From Ciceribacter thiooxidans (GTDB taxonomy: Bacteria; Pseudomonadota; Alphaproteobacteria; Rhizobiales; Rhizobiaceae): DNA of 64,000 bases. Below are positions 36,802 to 44,932 of this stretch, one piece after another. Every line of letters starts with the position of its first letter. The stretch's first letter is position 1. The notes under the pieces are model-generated. The model worked only from the letters and a program-made list of their open reading frames with translations, was not told where the DNA came from and did no database searches. The DNA is taken from NCBI RefSeq assembly GCF_014126615.1, contig NZ_CP059897.1:62001-126000 (forward strand), given 5' to 3'. The position numbers were made by a program, and so were the translations under genes.

Positions 36802-37887
36802 TTATCGGGTACCCGCCGGAGCGCGGTCGCTGAAGATGCTTGGATCGGCGGAACCATCGACCTTGAGCGTGCCGACGAGCCCACGCTGGAGGCGTGCAAG
36901 CGCGTGGTCAACGATGAGGTAGTCCCCCGGCGTATTGAGCCGGAGCTCGACAGCAACCGCTCCGCCGGACGGCACCGATACCGTCTGCACGTCTGTAATC
37001 GGCGGGCTGCTCAATGAGCCAAGGTTGTAGACCTTGTCGAACACTTCACCGATCACATGGAAGGACGACGTCTTGTTAGGCCCTGCATTTCCGAAATAGA
37101 TGCGGATGGTCTCGCCCACCTTGGCCTTCAAGGAATGTTGGTCCACCGAGAGGGCTCCTACGGCACCGTTGAATACAAAATACTCCGGCGCTTCCGCCAG
37201 GAGGCGGTCACGGCTGAAACTCAGCTCCCCTTTAGAGCCGAAGGACTCTTTGGTGTACATCTCACCTTGCATCACGTAGAATTCGCGGTCGACCTTGGGT
37301 AGCCCGCCTTCGGGTTCAACAAGTATGAGTCCGTACATGCCACTCGCAACGTGCTCGGCGACCGGTGGGGTGGCGCAATGATAGACGTAGAGTCCCGGGC
37401 TGAGTGCCTTAAAGGTAAATCCCTTGGTTTCGCCAGGCTTGGCTTGGGTGAAGACGCCTCCGCCGCCGGGACCGTTCACGGCGTGGAGGTCCACACTATG
37501 GTTCATCATGGCATCGGGTACGTTGGTAAGGTTCACGTTGATCGTCTGGCCCGCGCGCGCGCGGACAAGTGGACCGGGAACCTTCTGGTCGAACGTCCAG
37601 TAGTGATAGACGGCACCATCGGCGAGCCGCCCATTCACCTCGACGGACTGCAAATCCACCTGGATCGGCCCGGGCCCGGTGGATGTCGGAGACGCCGGCA
37701 AGTCTGACGGATCGCGGACGACATCGAGTGGAGCCTCATCGGTACCCCGGATAGCGGGATGCATGTTGTGCATCCCCTCGGCTTGGCCCGGGACCGACGA
37801 GCCGGCGCCACCATCTGCATAGGCAGGCGCGCCACTCAGGCCCATAACGCCGACGAGCGTAAAGGCAGACAGAAATTTGGTAATCAT
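36802..37887 (-). CDS. nirK: Copper nitrite reductase, class II-like
   Basis: ATG 37887 has AGGGA upstream and opens a signal peptide (MITKFLSAFTLVGVMGLSGA). The 361-residue two-cupredoxin protein reduces nitrite to nitric oxide in the periplasm. By alignment with known NirK, the type 1 copper ligands are H130, C171, H179 and M184; the type 2 ligands are H135, H170 and H328; and the catalytic Asp133 and His277 are kept. The loop HCATPPVAEHVASGMYG has eight residues from Cys to His as in AniA, not nine as in the class I enzymes of most rhizobia. The gene follows a small secreted-protein gene by 92 bases. No NO reductase is seen in the window. Confidence 0.93.
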   Translation of the reverse strand: MITKFLSAFTLVGVMGLSGAPAYADGGAGSSVPGQAEGMHNMHPAIRGTDEAPLDVVRDPSDLPASPTSTGPGPIQVDLQSVEVNGRLADGAVYHYWTFDQKVPGPLVRARAGQTINVNLTNVPDAMMNHSVDLHAVNGPGGGGVFTQAKPGETKGFTFKALSPGLYVYHCATPPVAEHVASGMYGLILVEPEGGLPKVDREFYVMQGEMYTKESFGSKGELSFSRDRLLAEAPEYFVFNGAVGALSVDQHSLKAKVGETIRIYFGNAGPNKTSSFHVIGEVFDKVYNLGSLSSPPITDVQTVSVPSGGAVAVELRLNTPGDYLIVDHALARLQRGLVGTLKVDGSADPSIFSDRAPAGTR

Positions 37888-37979
37888 GGTATTTTTCCCT
37901 ACTGGTCTCGTTGCAGCCAACAGCCGGTCAGGCCGGCAGGCCGCGCTCTGTTGTCAAAAAAGAGATATTCTGACGGAGA

Positions 37980-38351
37980 TCAGATTCTGGGAGGTCGAAA
38001 CGGCGGAGCTCCAGTCTGTGCAACGATAATGCGGTCCGATAGTGAGGGCGCGAACAGGTCCCTGATCGGCCGCAAACAGACTTGAGGGCCGGACGCGATA
38101 GCCGTTTCGAAGCACCTCGCCCCCGCACAATTAATCATCACGCCGCAAACGGATACTTTGCTCGAATGATGACAGCTCTCGCGGGCAAGGGAATCGCCGC
38201 ACGCAGGCGCGTGCACCAACGAGGCGTTGTCACTTGCCTTCCCCGACATCGACACCAGGCCGACTGGTGGTACGGCCAAAGCCACCATCATTGCCAACGT
38301 CAGAACCGTTCGGCCCAGACGTTCGATTGCAAATATGAGTTGCTGCCGCAA
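37980..38351 (-). CDS. Small secreted Cys-rich protein
   Basis: 123 residues with an N-terminal hydrophobic helix (TVLTLAMMVALAVPPVGLVS) that acts as signal or anchor, a Cys/His-rich middle (PACGDSLARESCHHSSKVSV, CGVMINCAGARC) and a tail ending GAPPFRPPRI. It precedes nirK by 92 bases on the same strand. Two other proteins in the window (39494-39868 and 62650-63090) share this plan: leader helix, Cys/His core, RPP(R/K) tail. The clustering with copper genes suggests periplasmic copper binding or delivery; that is inference. Confidence 0.7.
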   Translation of the reverse strand: MRQQLIFAIERLGRTVLTLAMMVALAVPPVGLVSMSGKASDNASLVHAPACGDSLARESCHHSSKVSVCGVMINCAGARCFETAIASGPQVCLRPIRDLFAPSLSDRIIVAQTGAPPFRPPRI

Positions 38352-38902
38352 GTCCGACTCTCTTGGTTCGTTAGTCCGTCAATGACACCGCGGTTTCCGG
38401 CTTGTCTTTGTCTGAGCGCAAACTCATCGGAGATCGGCACCGGCACCGACTGCGCATCGGCTGTGCAGGAGAAGGATCCCACGTCGCGCCGACTTGCCAC
38501 GGTGGGATATTGCCCGCGCTGGGCGCGGCATCGCACCGCAGCGCTCTCCCCATCCGCTTTCTCGTGCATCGCTGCTCAATTGGCCGCAGTCCAGTCTCAA
38601 GACTGAGGCCGAACACAGTCCCTGTCGTTCGTCTGGGATCTCCGCCGATAGCCTCCCCGAAACGCGCAACCGGTACGCTCGCCGGAATATGCCGGCCGGC
38701 CACGTGAGTGCAAAGCGCGAAGCGGATTGATGCCGAACGATCCTGCGGTCTCATGGCTCGTTCGCAACGCGAGCCCCTCCGAGCACCATTCAGTCTCTCC
38801 GGACCTAAGGGATGAGGTCAGAAATGAGCGATCCCGAAGATTGTCAGCCGACTGCTCTTTGGTGTTCAAGAAGGCGAAGGCGTGCAGGTAGCCTTCACTC
38901 GG
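38352..38902. other. Intergenic, no supported gene
   Basis: 551 bases with open frames on both strands but no ribosome site, motif or composition that I would accept. The promoter for the secreted protein/nirK pair is expected near 38360-38450; no TTGAT-N4-ATCAA box is present there. Confidence 0.4.
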
Positions 38903-39391
38903 TTACAGAAACCGCTTCGGCTTTTCCCTCATCGCCCGCTGATCTGTATTCGCAAGCCTCTTCAGATACCATAATACAAACATTGGAACGACCAGCCACT
39001 GCATCAGCGGTCCTAAGCCCGTGCCGACGATCGGCACGCGAGGCATCGCCGGTCCGTAGGACCATCGGTTCAGAACATCCGTGCTGACAAACTCGACGCC
39101 GATGGTCACGGCCAGACCGATGCCGATGAAGAGGGACGTGGCTCCGAAGGTCGGTCGCGCCACCCAATACCTGCCACCTCCGAGCCATGCGGTACACCAG
39201 AAGGCTCCAAGTGCAATCCCGATATCGCCGAGCGTGGCGCGTAGACAGATAAGAATTCCCGCGAAATGCGTAGTGGATTCAAGGCTGGAGAAGAGTGGCG
39301 CTTGAAGATTCTCCCATGTGAAATGACCGAGGAAGGACAGGAATAGGAGATCAACCTCGACGGAAACTGTTTGTTCTCTCGGCTGAGTCAT
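38903..39391 (-). CDS. Hypothetical four-helix membrane protein
   Basis: The start is ATG 39391 (MTQPREQTVSVEVD); a longer frame would run across the divergent promoter. The 162-residue protein has four predicted membrane helices (LLFLSFLGHFTWENLQ, ILICLRATLGDIGIALGAFW, ATSLFIGIGLAVTIGVEFV, LMQWLVVPMFVLWYLKRL) with a basic C-terminus. A perfect FNR-type box at 39434-39447, centred about 50 bases before the start, suggests induction at low oxygen. The family is not one I can name; the neighbourhood is nitrite reduction and copper. Confidence 0.7.
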   Translation of the reverse strand: MTQPREQTVSVEVDLLFLSFLGHFTWENLQAPLFSSLESTTHFAGILICLRATLGDIGIALGAFWCTAWLGGGRYWVARPTFGATSLFIGIGLAVTIGVEFVSTDVLNRWSYGPAMPRVPIVGTGLGPLMQWLVVPMFVLWYLKRLANTDQRAMREKPKRFL

Positions 39392-39433
39392 GGCAATCTC
39401 AGAAAGTTCATCATCGTGCAAATGGCGGACTAG

Positions 39434-39447
39434 TTGATCTGCATCAA
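39434..39447. promoter_or_regulatory. FNR/FixK/NnrR-type box
   Basis: TTGATCTGCATCAA is a perfect TTGAT-N4-ATCAA match. It lies midway between the divergent starts at 39391 and 39494, about 50 bases from each, a suitable distance to activate both genes from class II-like positions. Which CRP/FNR protein binds cannot be told. Confidence 0.8.
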
Positions 39448-39493
39448 AGTGCAGTCTGCAGAGAAGCCTAACTATGATGTCCGGTGAAGAAAA

Positions 39494-39868
39494 GTGGAGT
39501 TCAGTGTGTTTGGGCGGAATCCCCTTGGCCTGTTCTATGCTGCGATCAGCGCTCTTGCGCCAATCGCCATAGTGCTTGCCGTCTGGTTCGCCCCTCCTAT
39601 CCACACTCACGGCGCGTACTCGGACGAGACGCCGGCTCAGACCCGCATCCTTGCCGATCTTGGTCATGACGGTTCCAATCATGCAACCGTGCCGCACGCG
39701 CCTCCGGCAACGCACTGCGGCAGCGGCCCCTCCTGTGTTGCGGCTCTTCCATCCGCAACGACAAGCCTGCCGATCCCCGACGTTGGTCGCATGTATTTCC
39801 CGATAGTCGGGCGCGCCGTACCGCCATCGCCAACCTTCGGCCTCCTGCGCCCGCCCCGGCAAGCCTAG
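39494..39868 (+). CDS. Small secreted Cys/His-rich protein
   Basis: 124 residues starting at GTG 39494 with GAAGA upstream. A membrane or leader helix (GLFYAAISALAPIAIVLAVW) is followed by a His/Cys-bearing segment (HATVPHAPPATHCGSGPSCV) and a tail ending FGLLRPPRQA. It is divergent from the four-helix membrane protein and shares the FNR-type box at 39434. It belongs to the same loose family as 37980-38351 and 62650-63090. A role in periplasmic metal handling is inferred from composition and neighbours. Confidence 0.65.
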   Translation: MEFSVFGRNPLGLFYAAISALAPIAIVLAVWFAPPIHTHGAYSDETPAQTRILADLGHDGSNHATVPHAPPATHCGSGPSCVAALPSATTSLPIPDVGRMYFPIVGRAVPPSPTFGLLRPPRQA

Positions 39869-40118
39869 AGCCTATCCGCACACGAACCTGTCGTCTTCAC
39901 GAGGTCTATTGCTCGGTAACGACGAGAACGTCCGCGGCTTCAGGGCATGCGGCCTCCAGTCACCATTCGCGCTCGACTGGTCGAGAGGTCGGCAAGACCG
40001 TGAAATACGGATTGAGCACCGCCTGCGGAAGCTACGGTGAGAACTCTGAACGGCACGCGTCGGGTTGCGCTGCTTGTCCACCCACCGCGCCAGATCAAAC
40101 AGATTGAAGGAATCCAGA

Positions 40119-40676
40119 ATGAAGACGATCACTACCTTCGCAGCCGTGCTCATGCTGTCGTTTGCCGGTGCGGGATACGCAACCGCCGGAAGCGATCACG
40201 GCCATGGAAACGGCCCGCTGATGAACGATAACATGTCATCTGACGGTCAGGGCGACATGATGCAGAACATGATGCGCATGATGATGCAGATGCACGGCCA
40301 GATGATGGGCTCTGGCCCAGGCAGCGGTACGGCGATGATGGACGACGACATGATGCGCATGATGATGGGAGCGGACATGATGGGAGCCGGTGTGGTGGGC
40401 TCGCCGAAACCCGAGGCTGTGCGGGCAATGATGCTTGGCCGGCTCTCAGAGTTCGACGCCGATAACGACGGCAGTCTCACTCTGGCCGAGTTCGAGGCCC
40501 TGCACACGGCCATGATCCGTGAGATGACGGTCGATCGGTTCCAGCATGTCGATGCTGATGGCGACGGCCGGATCACCGAGACCGAGATGGGGGCGCCGGC
40601 ACGGCGGATGGAGATGCGTCGCGGTATGCCCGGATCGCCGGGAACGATGGGGGGCCAGATGCCGTCCGGCAACTGA
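40119..40676 (+). CDS. Periplasmic Met-rich protein with two EF-hands
   Basis: ATG 40119 (MKTITTFAAVLML, signal peptide to about residue 23) has GAAGGAA upstream. Residues 47-90 are extremely Met-rich (DMMQNMMRMMMQMHGQMM), a common way to bind Cu(I) or Ag(I) in the periplasm. Two EF-hand loops follow, DADNDGSLTLAE at 113-124 and DADGDGRITETE at 145-156, so calcium should bind there. It is the first gene of the plus-strand copper/nucleotide cluster. A copper-buffering function is inferred from the Met repeats and the downstream metal ATPase. Confidence 0.82.
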   Translation: MKTITTFAAVLMLSFAGAGYATAGSDHGHGNGPLMNDNMSSDGQGDMMQNMMRMMMQMHGQMMGSGPGSGTAMMDDDMMRMMMGADMMGAGVVGSPKPEAVRAMMLGRLSEFDADNDGSLTLAEFEALHTAMIREMTVDRFQHVDADGDGRITETEMGAPARRMEMRRGMPGSPGTMGGQMPSGN

Positions 40677-40694
40677 CCCAGCCCAAGAATGCGT

Positions 40695-40724
40695 CCCGAC
40701 CCGCGCACGTTGTGCCGGGTCGGG
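40695..40724 (+). other. Strong hairpin between EF-hand and DUF5676 genes
   Basis: CCCGACCCG pairs with CGGGTCGGG and GCAC with GTGC inside it, giving a 13-bp stem with one bulged base and a three-base loop. It is followed by TTCCC, then the AAAGGAG ribosome site of the next gene. It could attenuate transcription or protect the upstream mRNA end. Confidence 0.55.
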
Positions 40725-40748
40725 TTCCCAAGGAAAGGAGACCAAACC

Positions 40749-41114
40749 ATGATGCCAATTCTCTATTTTGCGGGGATCGCCGCACTCCTGTTCTTCGCCC
40801 TGCGGTTTTCCTGCGGCAGCCGCGTGATGGGACATTCAGGGGTCGCGAGTCGTACAGGCCTTCCGATCCTCGATTTCGGCTGGGCCTTGAGCCTCTTTTT
40901 ATCGATCACCTATTTGGTCTGCGTCGCATTCGATCTCCTGCTGCCCGGCTATGCGATGTACGAGACCTGGGAAGGGCTGCTACCCGGTTTCAGGTGGCTC
41001 ACCCCGGCAGGCTTCGCGGTCGGCCTGGCGGAGAGCTTTCTTTACGGTTGGTATGTCGCACTGGTGTTCGGCGGCATCTACAACGCGCTCGTCGCGCGGA
41101 GGAGGCCGGCATGA
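40749..41114 (+). CDS. DUF5676-family membrane protein
   Basis: 121 residues from ATG 40749, which follows AAAGGAGACCAAACC. Two to three membrane helices are seen (ILYFAGIAALLFFALRF, LDFGWALSLFLSITYLVCVA, FAVGLAESFLYGWYVALVFG). This matches the small DUF5676 family that is often found beside heavy-metal P-type ATPases. Its stop overlaps the ATG of the RNase-like gene (ATGA at 41111-41114), the first of a series of such overlaps. Function unknown. Confidence 0.8.
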   Translation: MMPILYFAGIAALLFFALRFSCGSRVMGHSGVASRTGLPILDFGWALSLFLSITYLVCVAFDLLLPGYAMYETWEGLLPGFRWLTPAGFAVGLAESFLYGWYVALVFGGIYNALVARRRPA

Positions 41115-42492
41115 CTTCGCTTGCTCGTCCCATCCTCCGCTTCCTGGGGGCCGCCGGCACCGTCACGGGATCACGCTACCTCATTGAGGCGGGCCCGCGG
41201 CGCATTCTGATCGACTGCGGACTCTTCCAGGGATTCAAGACGCTGCGCGACCGCAACCGCAAGCCATTCCCGACGAGCCCCGCAGGTATTGACACGGTGC
41301 TGCTGACTCACGCTCATCTCGACCACTCCGGGTATCTTCCGGCTCTGATCCGCGCCGGCTATGAAGGACGCGTCCTTTGCACTCAAGCCACGGCAGAGCT
41401 TTGCGGTCTCATCCTGCCCGACAGCGGCCATTTGCAGGAGGAAGAAGCGCGCTTTGCCACCCAAAAGGGATTCTCCAAGCATCGAAGCCCGACCCCACTC
41501 TACACGCTGGAGGATGCGGAGAAGGCGTTAGAGCGTTTTGAGCCTATGGAATTTCGGCGACGGATTGATCTCGGCGACAGCATCGCCGCGACTTTCATTC
41601 CCGCCGGCCACCTGCTCGGCGCGGCGCAGATCAGACTCGAGATTGGCGGCACGACCGTCCATTTCAGCGGCGATCTCGGCCACGATCCAGATCCGTTGAT
41701 GAGACCGCCCGCGCCATTCGAAGGTGCAGACCTGCTGGTCTGCGAGTCGACCTACGGCAACCGGCGCCATCCGGACATCGACCCCGAGGCGGAACTCGCG
41801 CCGGTGCTCAAGCGCACCTTCGCGCGAGGCGGGACAGTCCTCATCCCCGCCTTCGCGGTCGGCCGTGCGCAGGGGCTGATGTATCATGTCGCCCGGCTCA
41901 TGGCGCGGGGCGAGATCCCCACGGTTCCCGTGTATCTCAACAGCCCGATGGCGATCGACGCGACCGAGATCTATCACCGCTATCACAACGAACACCACGT
42001 CTCTCGCGAGGACTGCGTGGCCATGTTCCGCATCTCAACGCGCGTGACCTCGGTCGACGCGTCGAAGGAACTCAACAGGCAAAAGGGACCGATGATCATC
42101 GTCTCGGCCAGTGGAATGCTCACGGGGGGCGCATCCTGCATCACTTGGCGAGTTTCGGGGGCGATCGGCGGAACACCATCCTTCTTTCCGGGTTCCAGGC
42201 CGGAGGGACGCGAGGCGCCGCGTTGGTCGACGGCGCTCGGAGGCTGCGGATGTTCGGTCGCGACTTCCCCATCGAAGCCGAGGTCGTCCAGCTCCAAAGC
42301 TTCTCCGGCCACGCGGATGCCGACGAGATTCTGCGGTGGATGGCAGCCGGTCCCGCACCGCGCGTCACCTACCTGACTCACGGCGAGCCGACTGCAGCGG
42401 ATACGCTGCGCCAACGTGTGGCGCATGAACTCGTCCGAGCGGTCCGCGTCCCGGATCATCTCGAGACAGTGCATCTGGATAGACCGATATGA
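41111..42492 (+). pseudogene. MBL-fold beta-CASP ribonuclease, one frameshift
   Basis: Starts at ATG 41111 in an ATGA overlap with the DUF5676 gene. The metallo-beta-lactamase motif LTHAHLDHSG, the beta-CASP part (VYLNSPMAIDATEIYHRY) and SASGMLTGG read normally to about 42124. There a run of six G should be seven: restoring one G continues as RILHHLASFGGDRRNTILLS, SFSGHADADEIL (RMMBL motif) and ends at 42492. The repaired protein is about 460 residues, the size of Ysh1/aCPSF-like RNases. The repaired stop overlaps the next ATG (ATGA), which suggests the real gene is intact. Uncorrected, the frame would run to 42376 with a false tail. Confidence 0.85.
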
Positions 42493-43997
42493 CCGACACG
42501 CTCGCACTTCTGCCCGCTGGCATCGATACGTACCGCCAACCAGTCGTCTACATGCACGAGGATTGCCACATCTGCCGTGCCGAGGGCTTCGCAGCTCAAA
42601 CACGGGTCCGCATCGACCTACGCGATCGGTGGGTCATCGCAACGCTGAACGTCGTGGGACGGGCCGGATGGCTGACGGCGGATAGTGCGGCACTCTCCGT
42701 TTCCGCATGGTCGGCACTTCTGGCTCGGCCAGGGGACCGCGCCCGCTTCTCCCATCCCGAGCCTGCCTTATCTACGTCGAGGATCCGGGCAAAAGCCTAT
42801 GGTGAACGGTTGAGCGAGGCGGATTTCGCTTCGATCATCGGTGACACGCTCGAGCATCGGCTGACCGATCTCGAACTCGCCGCCTTCATTACGGCTTGTG
42901 CGGGCGAGCGGCTGGCTGATGCCGAGACCGTGGCGCTGACGCGGGCGATGCAAGCGGCCGGCGAGACGCTCGACTGGGGCGGCCGGACGGTGCTCGACAA
43001 GCACTGTGTCGGGGGACTACCCGGCAACCGGACAACGCCCCTGGTCGTTGCAATCGTTGCGGCCGCTGGCGAGTTGATCCCCAAGACGTCGAGCCGCGCC
43101 ATTACATCGCCTGCAGGAACGGCAGATACCATGGAGGTCATGGCGCCCGTGACACTCGACGAACGAGCGCTCCGCCGGGTGGTGGAGGCCGAAGGCGGAT
43201 GCGTGATCTGGGGCGGGGCTCTGAACCTCAGCCCGGCTGACGACCACTTCATTCAGATCGAACGCCCGCTCAATTTTGACTCGACCGGTCAGATGGTGGC
43301 AAGCGTCCTGTCCAAGAAGGCCGCAGCCGGCTCCACCCATGTGCTGATCGACATACCAGTCGGTGCGACCGCGAAAGTCCGCTCTGCCGAGGCCGCCGAC
43401 GCCTTGGTAGCGCGCTTCCTTCAGGTTAGCGCTCCCATCGGCCTCCGGCTGGCGGTGCACCTGAGCGACGGCTCTGCTCCGGTCGGGCGCGGTATAGGAC
43501 CGGCACTCGAGGCATCGGACGTGCTCGCGGTTCTCAGGCGTGAGGCCGATGCGCCGAACGATCTGCGCGAGAAGGCCCTGGATCTTGCCGGGAAGCTGCT
43601 TGATCTTGCGCCCGGCAGTGTGCCGGGAACCGGACATGCGAGGGCGGTGGAAATGCTGGACAGCGGTTCCGCAGAGGCAAAATTTCTTGCGATCTGCTCA
43701 GCTCAGGGCGGTTTCACCGAACCTGCACGTGCCCCGCATCGGGTCGAGATTCCGGCGCAGTCGGATGGTACGATCTCCTCGATCGACAACCGGGTGATCG
43801 CGCGCATTGCCAAGCTTGCAGGCGCACCGCGGCAGAAAGTGGCTGGCGTACAGTTGGTGGCACAGGTCGGGGATCGCGTTTGCAAGGGCCAACCGCTCTA
43901 CGAGATCCACGCAGCTTCCCCGGGGGAGGCTGCGTGGGCGCGGAGCTACGCCGAACGCCATGCGGATGTGTTCCTGATCGCGGAGGGGCCGCGATGA
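42489..43997 (+). CDS. AMP/thymidine phosphorylase, archaeal-type
   Basis: 502 residues. The N-terminal ~85-residue domain and the motif DKHCVGGLPGNRTTPLVV match the archaeal AMP phosphorylase/DeoA-like subfamily rather than classical bacterial thymidine phosphorylase. The reaction is phosphorolysis of a nucleotide or nucleoside, for AMP giving adenine and ribose 1,5-bisphosphate. The C-terminal domain (VGDRVCKGQPLYEIHA) is complete. The gene overlaps the RNase gene before it and the PRPP synthetase gene after it by ATGA. RNase products could feed it nucleotides. Substrate choice between AMP and pyrimidine nucleosides is unproven. Confidence 0.88.
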   Translation: MTDTLALLPAGIDTYRQPVVYMHEDCHICRAEGFAAQTRVRIDLRDRWVIATLNVVGRAGWLTADSAALSVSAWSALLARPGDRARFSHPEPALSTSRIRAKAYGERLSEADFASIIGDTLEHRLTDLELAAFITACAGERLADAETVALTRAMQAAGETLDWGGRTVLDKHCVGGLPGNRTTPLVVAIVAAAGELIPKTSSRAITSPAGTADTMEVMAPVTLDERALRRVVEAEGGCVIWGGALNLSPADDHFIQIERPLNFDSTGQMVASVLSKKAAAGSTHVLIDIPVGATAKVRSAEAADALVARFLQVSAPIGLRLAVHLSDGSAPVGRGIGPALEASDVLAVLRREADAPNDLREKALDLAGKLLDLAPGSVPGTGHARAVEMLDSGSAEAKFLAICSAQGGFTEPARAPHRVEIPAQSDGTISSIDNRVIARIAKLAGAPRQKVAGVQLVAQVGDRVCKGQPLYEIHAASPGEAAWARSYAERHADVFLIAEGPR

Positions 43998-44932
43998 TTC
44001 TGGTTCCCTTCCCGGAGATGACGTCGCTCGCGACAGGGATCGCATCGCATCTCGGCACCGTTTCTCGCCCCCTGGACTGGCATCACTTTCCCGATGGCGA
44101 AAGCCTGGTGACGATGCCCGATGGGCTTTCGGGCGAGGGTATCGCCATCGTTGCGACCCTGCGGGACCCCGACCGCCTAGCGCTTCCGCTCCGCTTCGCC
44201 GCCGCCACGGCGCGGGAGATGGGCGCGCGTCGCGTCGGGTTGATCGCGCCGTATCTCGGCTACATGCGGCAGGACGGCCGGTTCCACCCGGGACAGTCCG
44301 TCAGCGCCCTGCTGTTTGCGGGCTTCCTGAGCGAGAGCTTCGACTGGCTTGTTACGGTAGATCCACATCTCCATCGCATCTCAAACCTCGGGGAAGCCTT
44401 TGAAATTCCTGCAACACGTGTCGCTACAGCGCCGCTCCTGGCGAAATGGATTCGCGACAACGTTCCTGACGCGGTGCTTCTTGGCCCGGACAGCGAGAGT
44501 CAACAATGGGTTGCCGAGGTCGCGCGGCTGGCGGACCGGCCCTACGAAGTGCTGAAGAAGCGCCGGACGGGCGACCGGGCGGTGGAGGTCAGTGTGCCCG
44601 AGAGCGCCGCCCTGGGTCACGGCACGCCGGTCATCCTCGATGATATCGCATCGTCGGGTCGCACAATGGTTCGAGCCGTCGAGCGGCTGATTATGGCGGG
44701 GACGGGCAAGCCACTCTGCCTGATCATTCATGGGATTTTCGCAGGCAGCGCCTTCGTGGACCTCTCTGCCGCGGGAGCTCGGCGCATAGTGACCACCGAT
44801 ACGGTTCCGCACCCCACGAACGGCATCGGTACGGCGGGAGTGATCGCCCGTGCAATCGCGGAGCTTGATCCCGCCACGACGGGCACAGGCAGCCTCCAAC
44901 ATCTGTCAGGGAAAGAAGCGTTGTGGAAATGA
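43994..44932 (+). CDS. Divergent ribose-phosphate pyrophosphokinase
   Basis: 312 residues of the PRPP synthetase fold. The flexible-loop and R5P regions (MGARRVGLIAPYLGYMRQDG, VDPHLHRISNL) and the PRPP loop VILDDIASSGRTM are present but differ from housekeeping Prs (no QIQGFF, shorter allosteric parts), closer to the archaeal/class III type. It makes PRPP from ribose 5-phosphate and ATP, or in reverse ATP from PRPP and AMP. It overlaps its neighbours by ATGA on both sides, so strict stoichiometry with the phosphorylase is likely. Confidence 0.88.
   Translation: MILVPFPEMTSLATGIASHLGTVSRPLDWHHFPDGESLVTMPDGLSGEGIAIVATLRDPDRLALPLRFAAATAREMGARRVGLIAPYLGYMRQDGRFHPGQSVSALLFAGFLSESFDWLVTVDPHLHRISNLGEAFEIPATRVATAPLLAKWIRDNVPDAVLLGPDSESQQWVAEVARLADRPYEVLKKRRTGDRAVEVSVPESAALGHGTPVILDDIASSGRTMVRAVERLIMAGTGKPLCLIIHGIFAGSAFVDLSAAGARRIVTTDTVPHPTNGIGTAGVIARAIAELDPATTGTGSLQHLSGKEALWK

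Noticed and set aside
38082..38754. Several overlapping frames between the nirK pair and the membrane protein
   Set aside because: Arg/Ser/His-rich composition in all frames, no ribosome site and no motif; treated as non-coding.
40246..40392. ATGATG-rich stretch as a possible tandem DNA repeat
   Set aside because: It is coding sequence for Met-rich protein segments; codons vary and there is no regular unit, so no separate repeat was called.
44923..44928. GTG at 44923 as the start of the first P-ATPase
   Set aside because: ATG 44929 gives the ATGA overlap seen for the other genes of this chain, so it was preferred; the difference is two residues.
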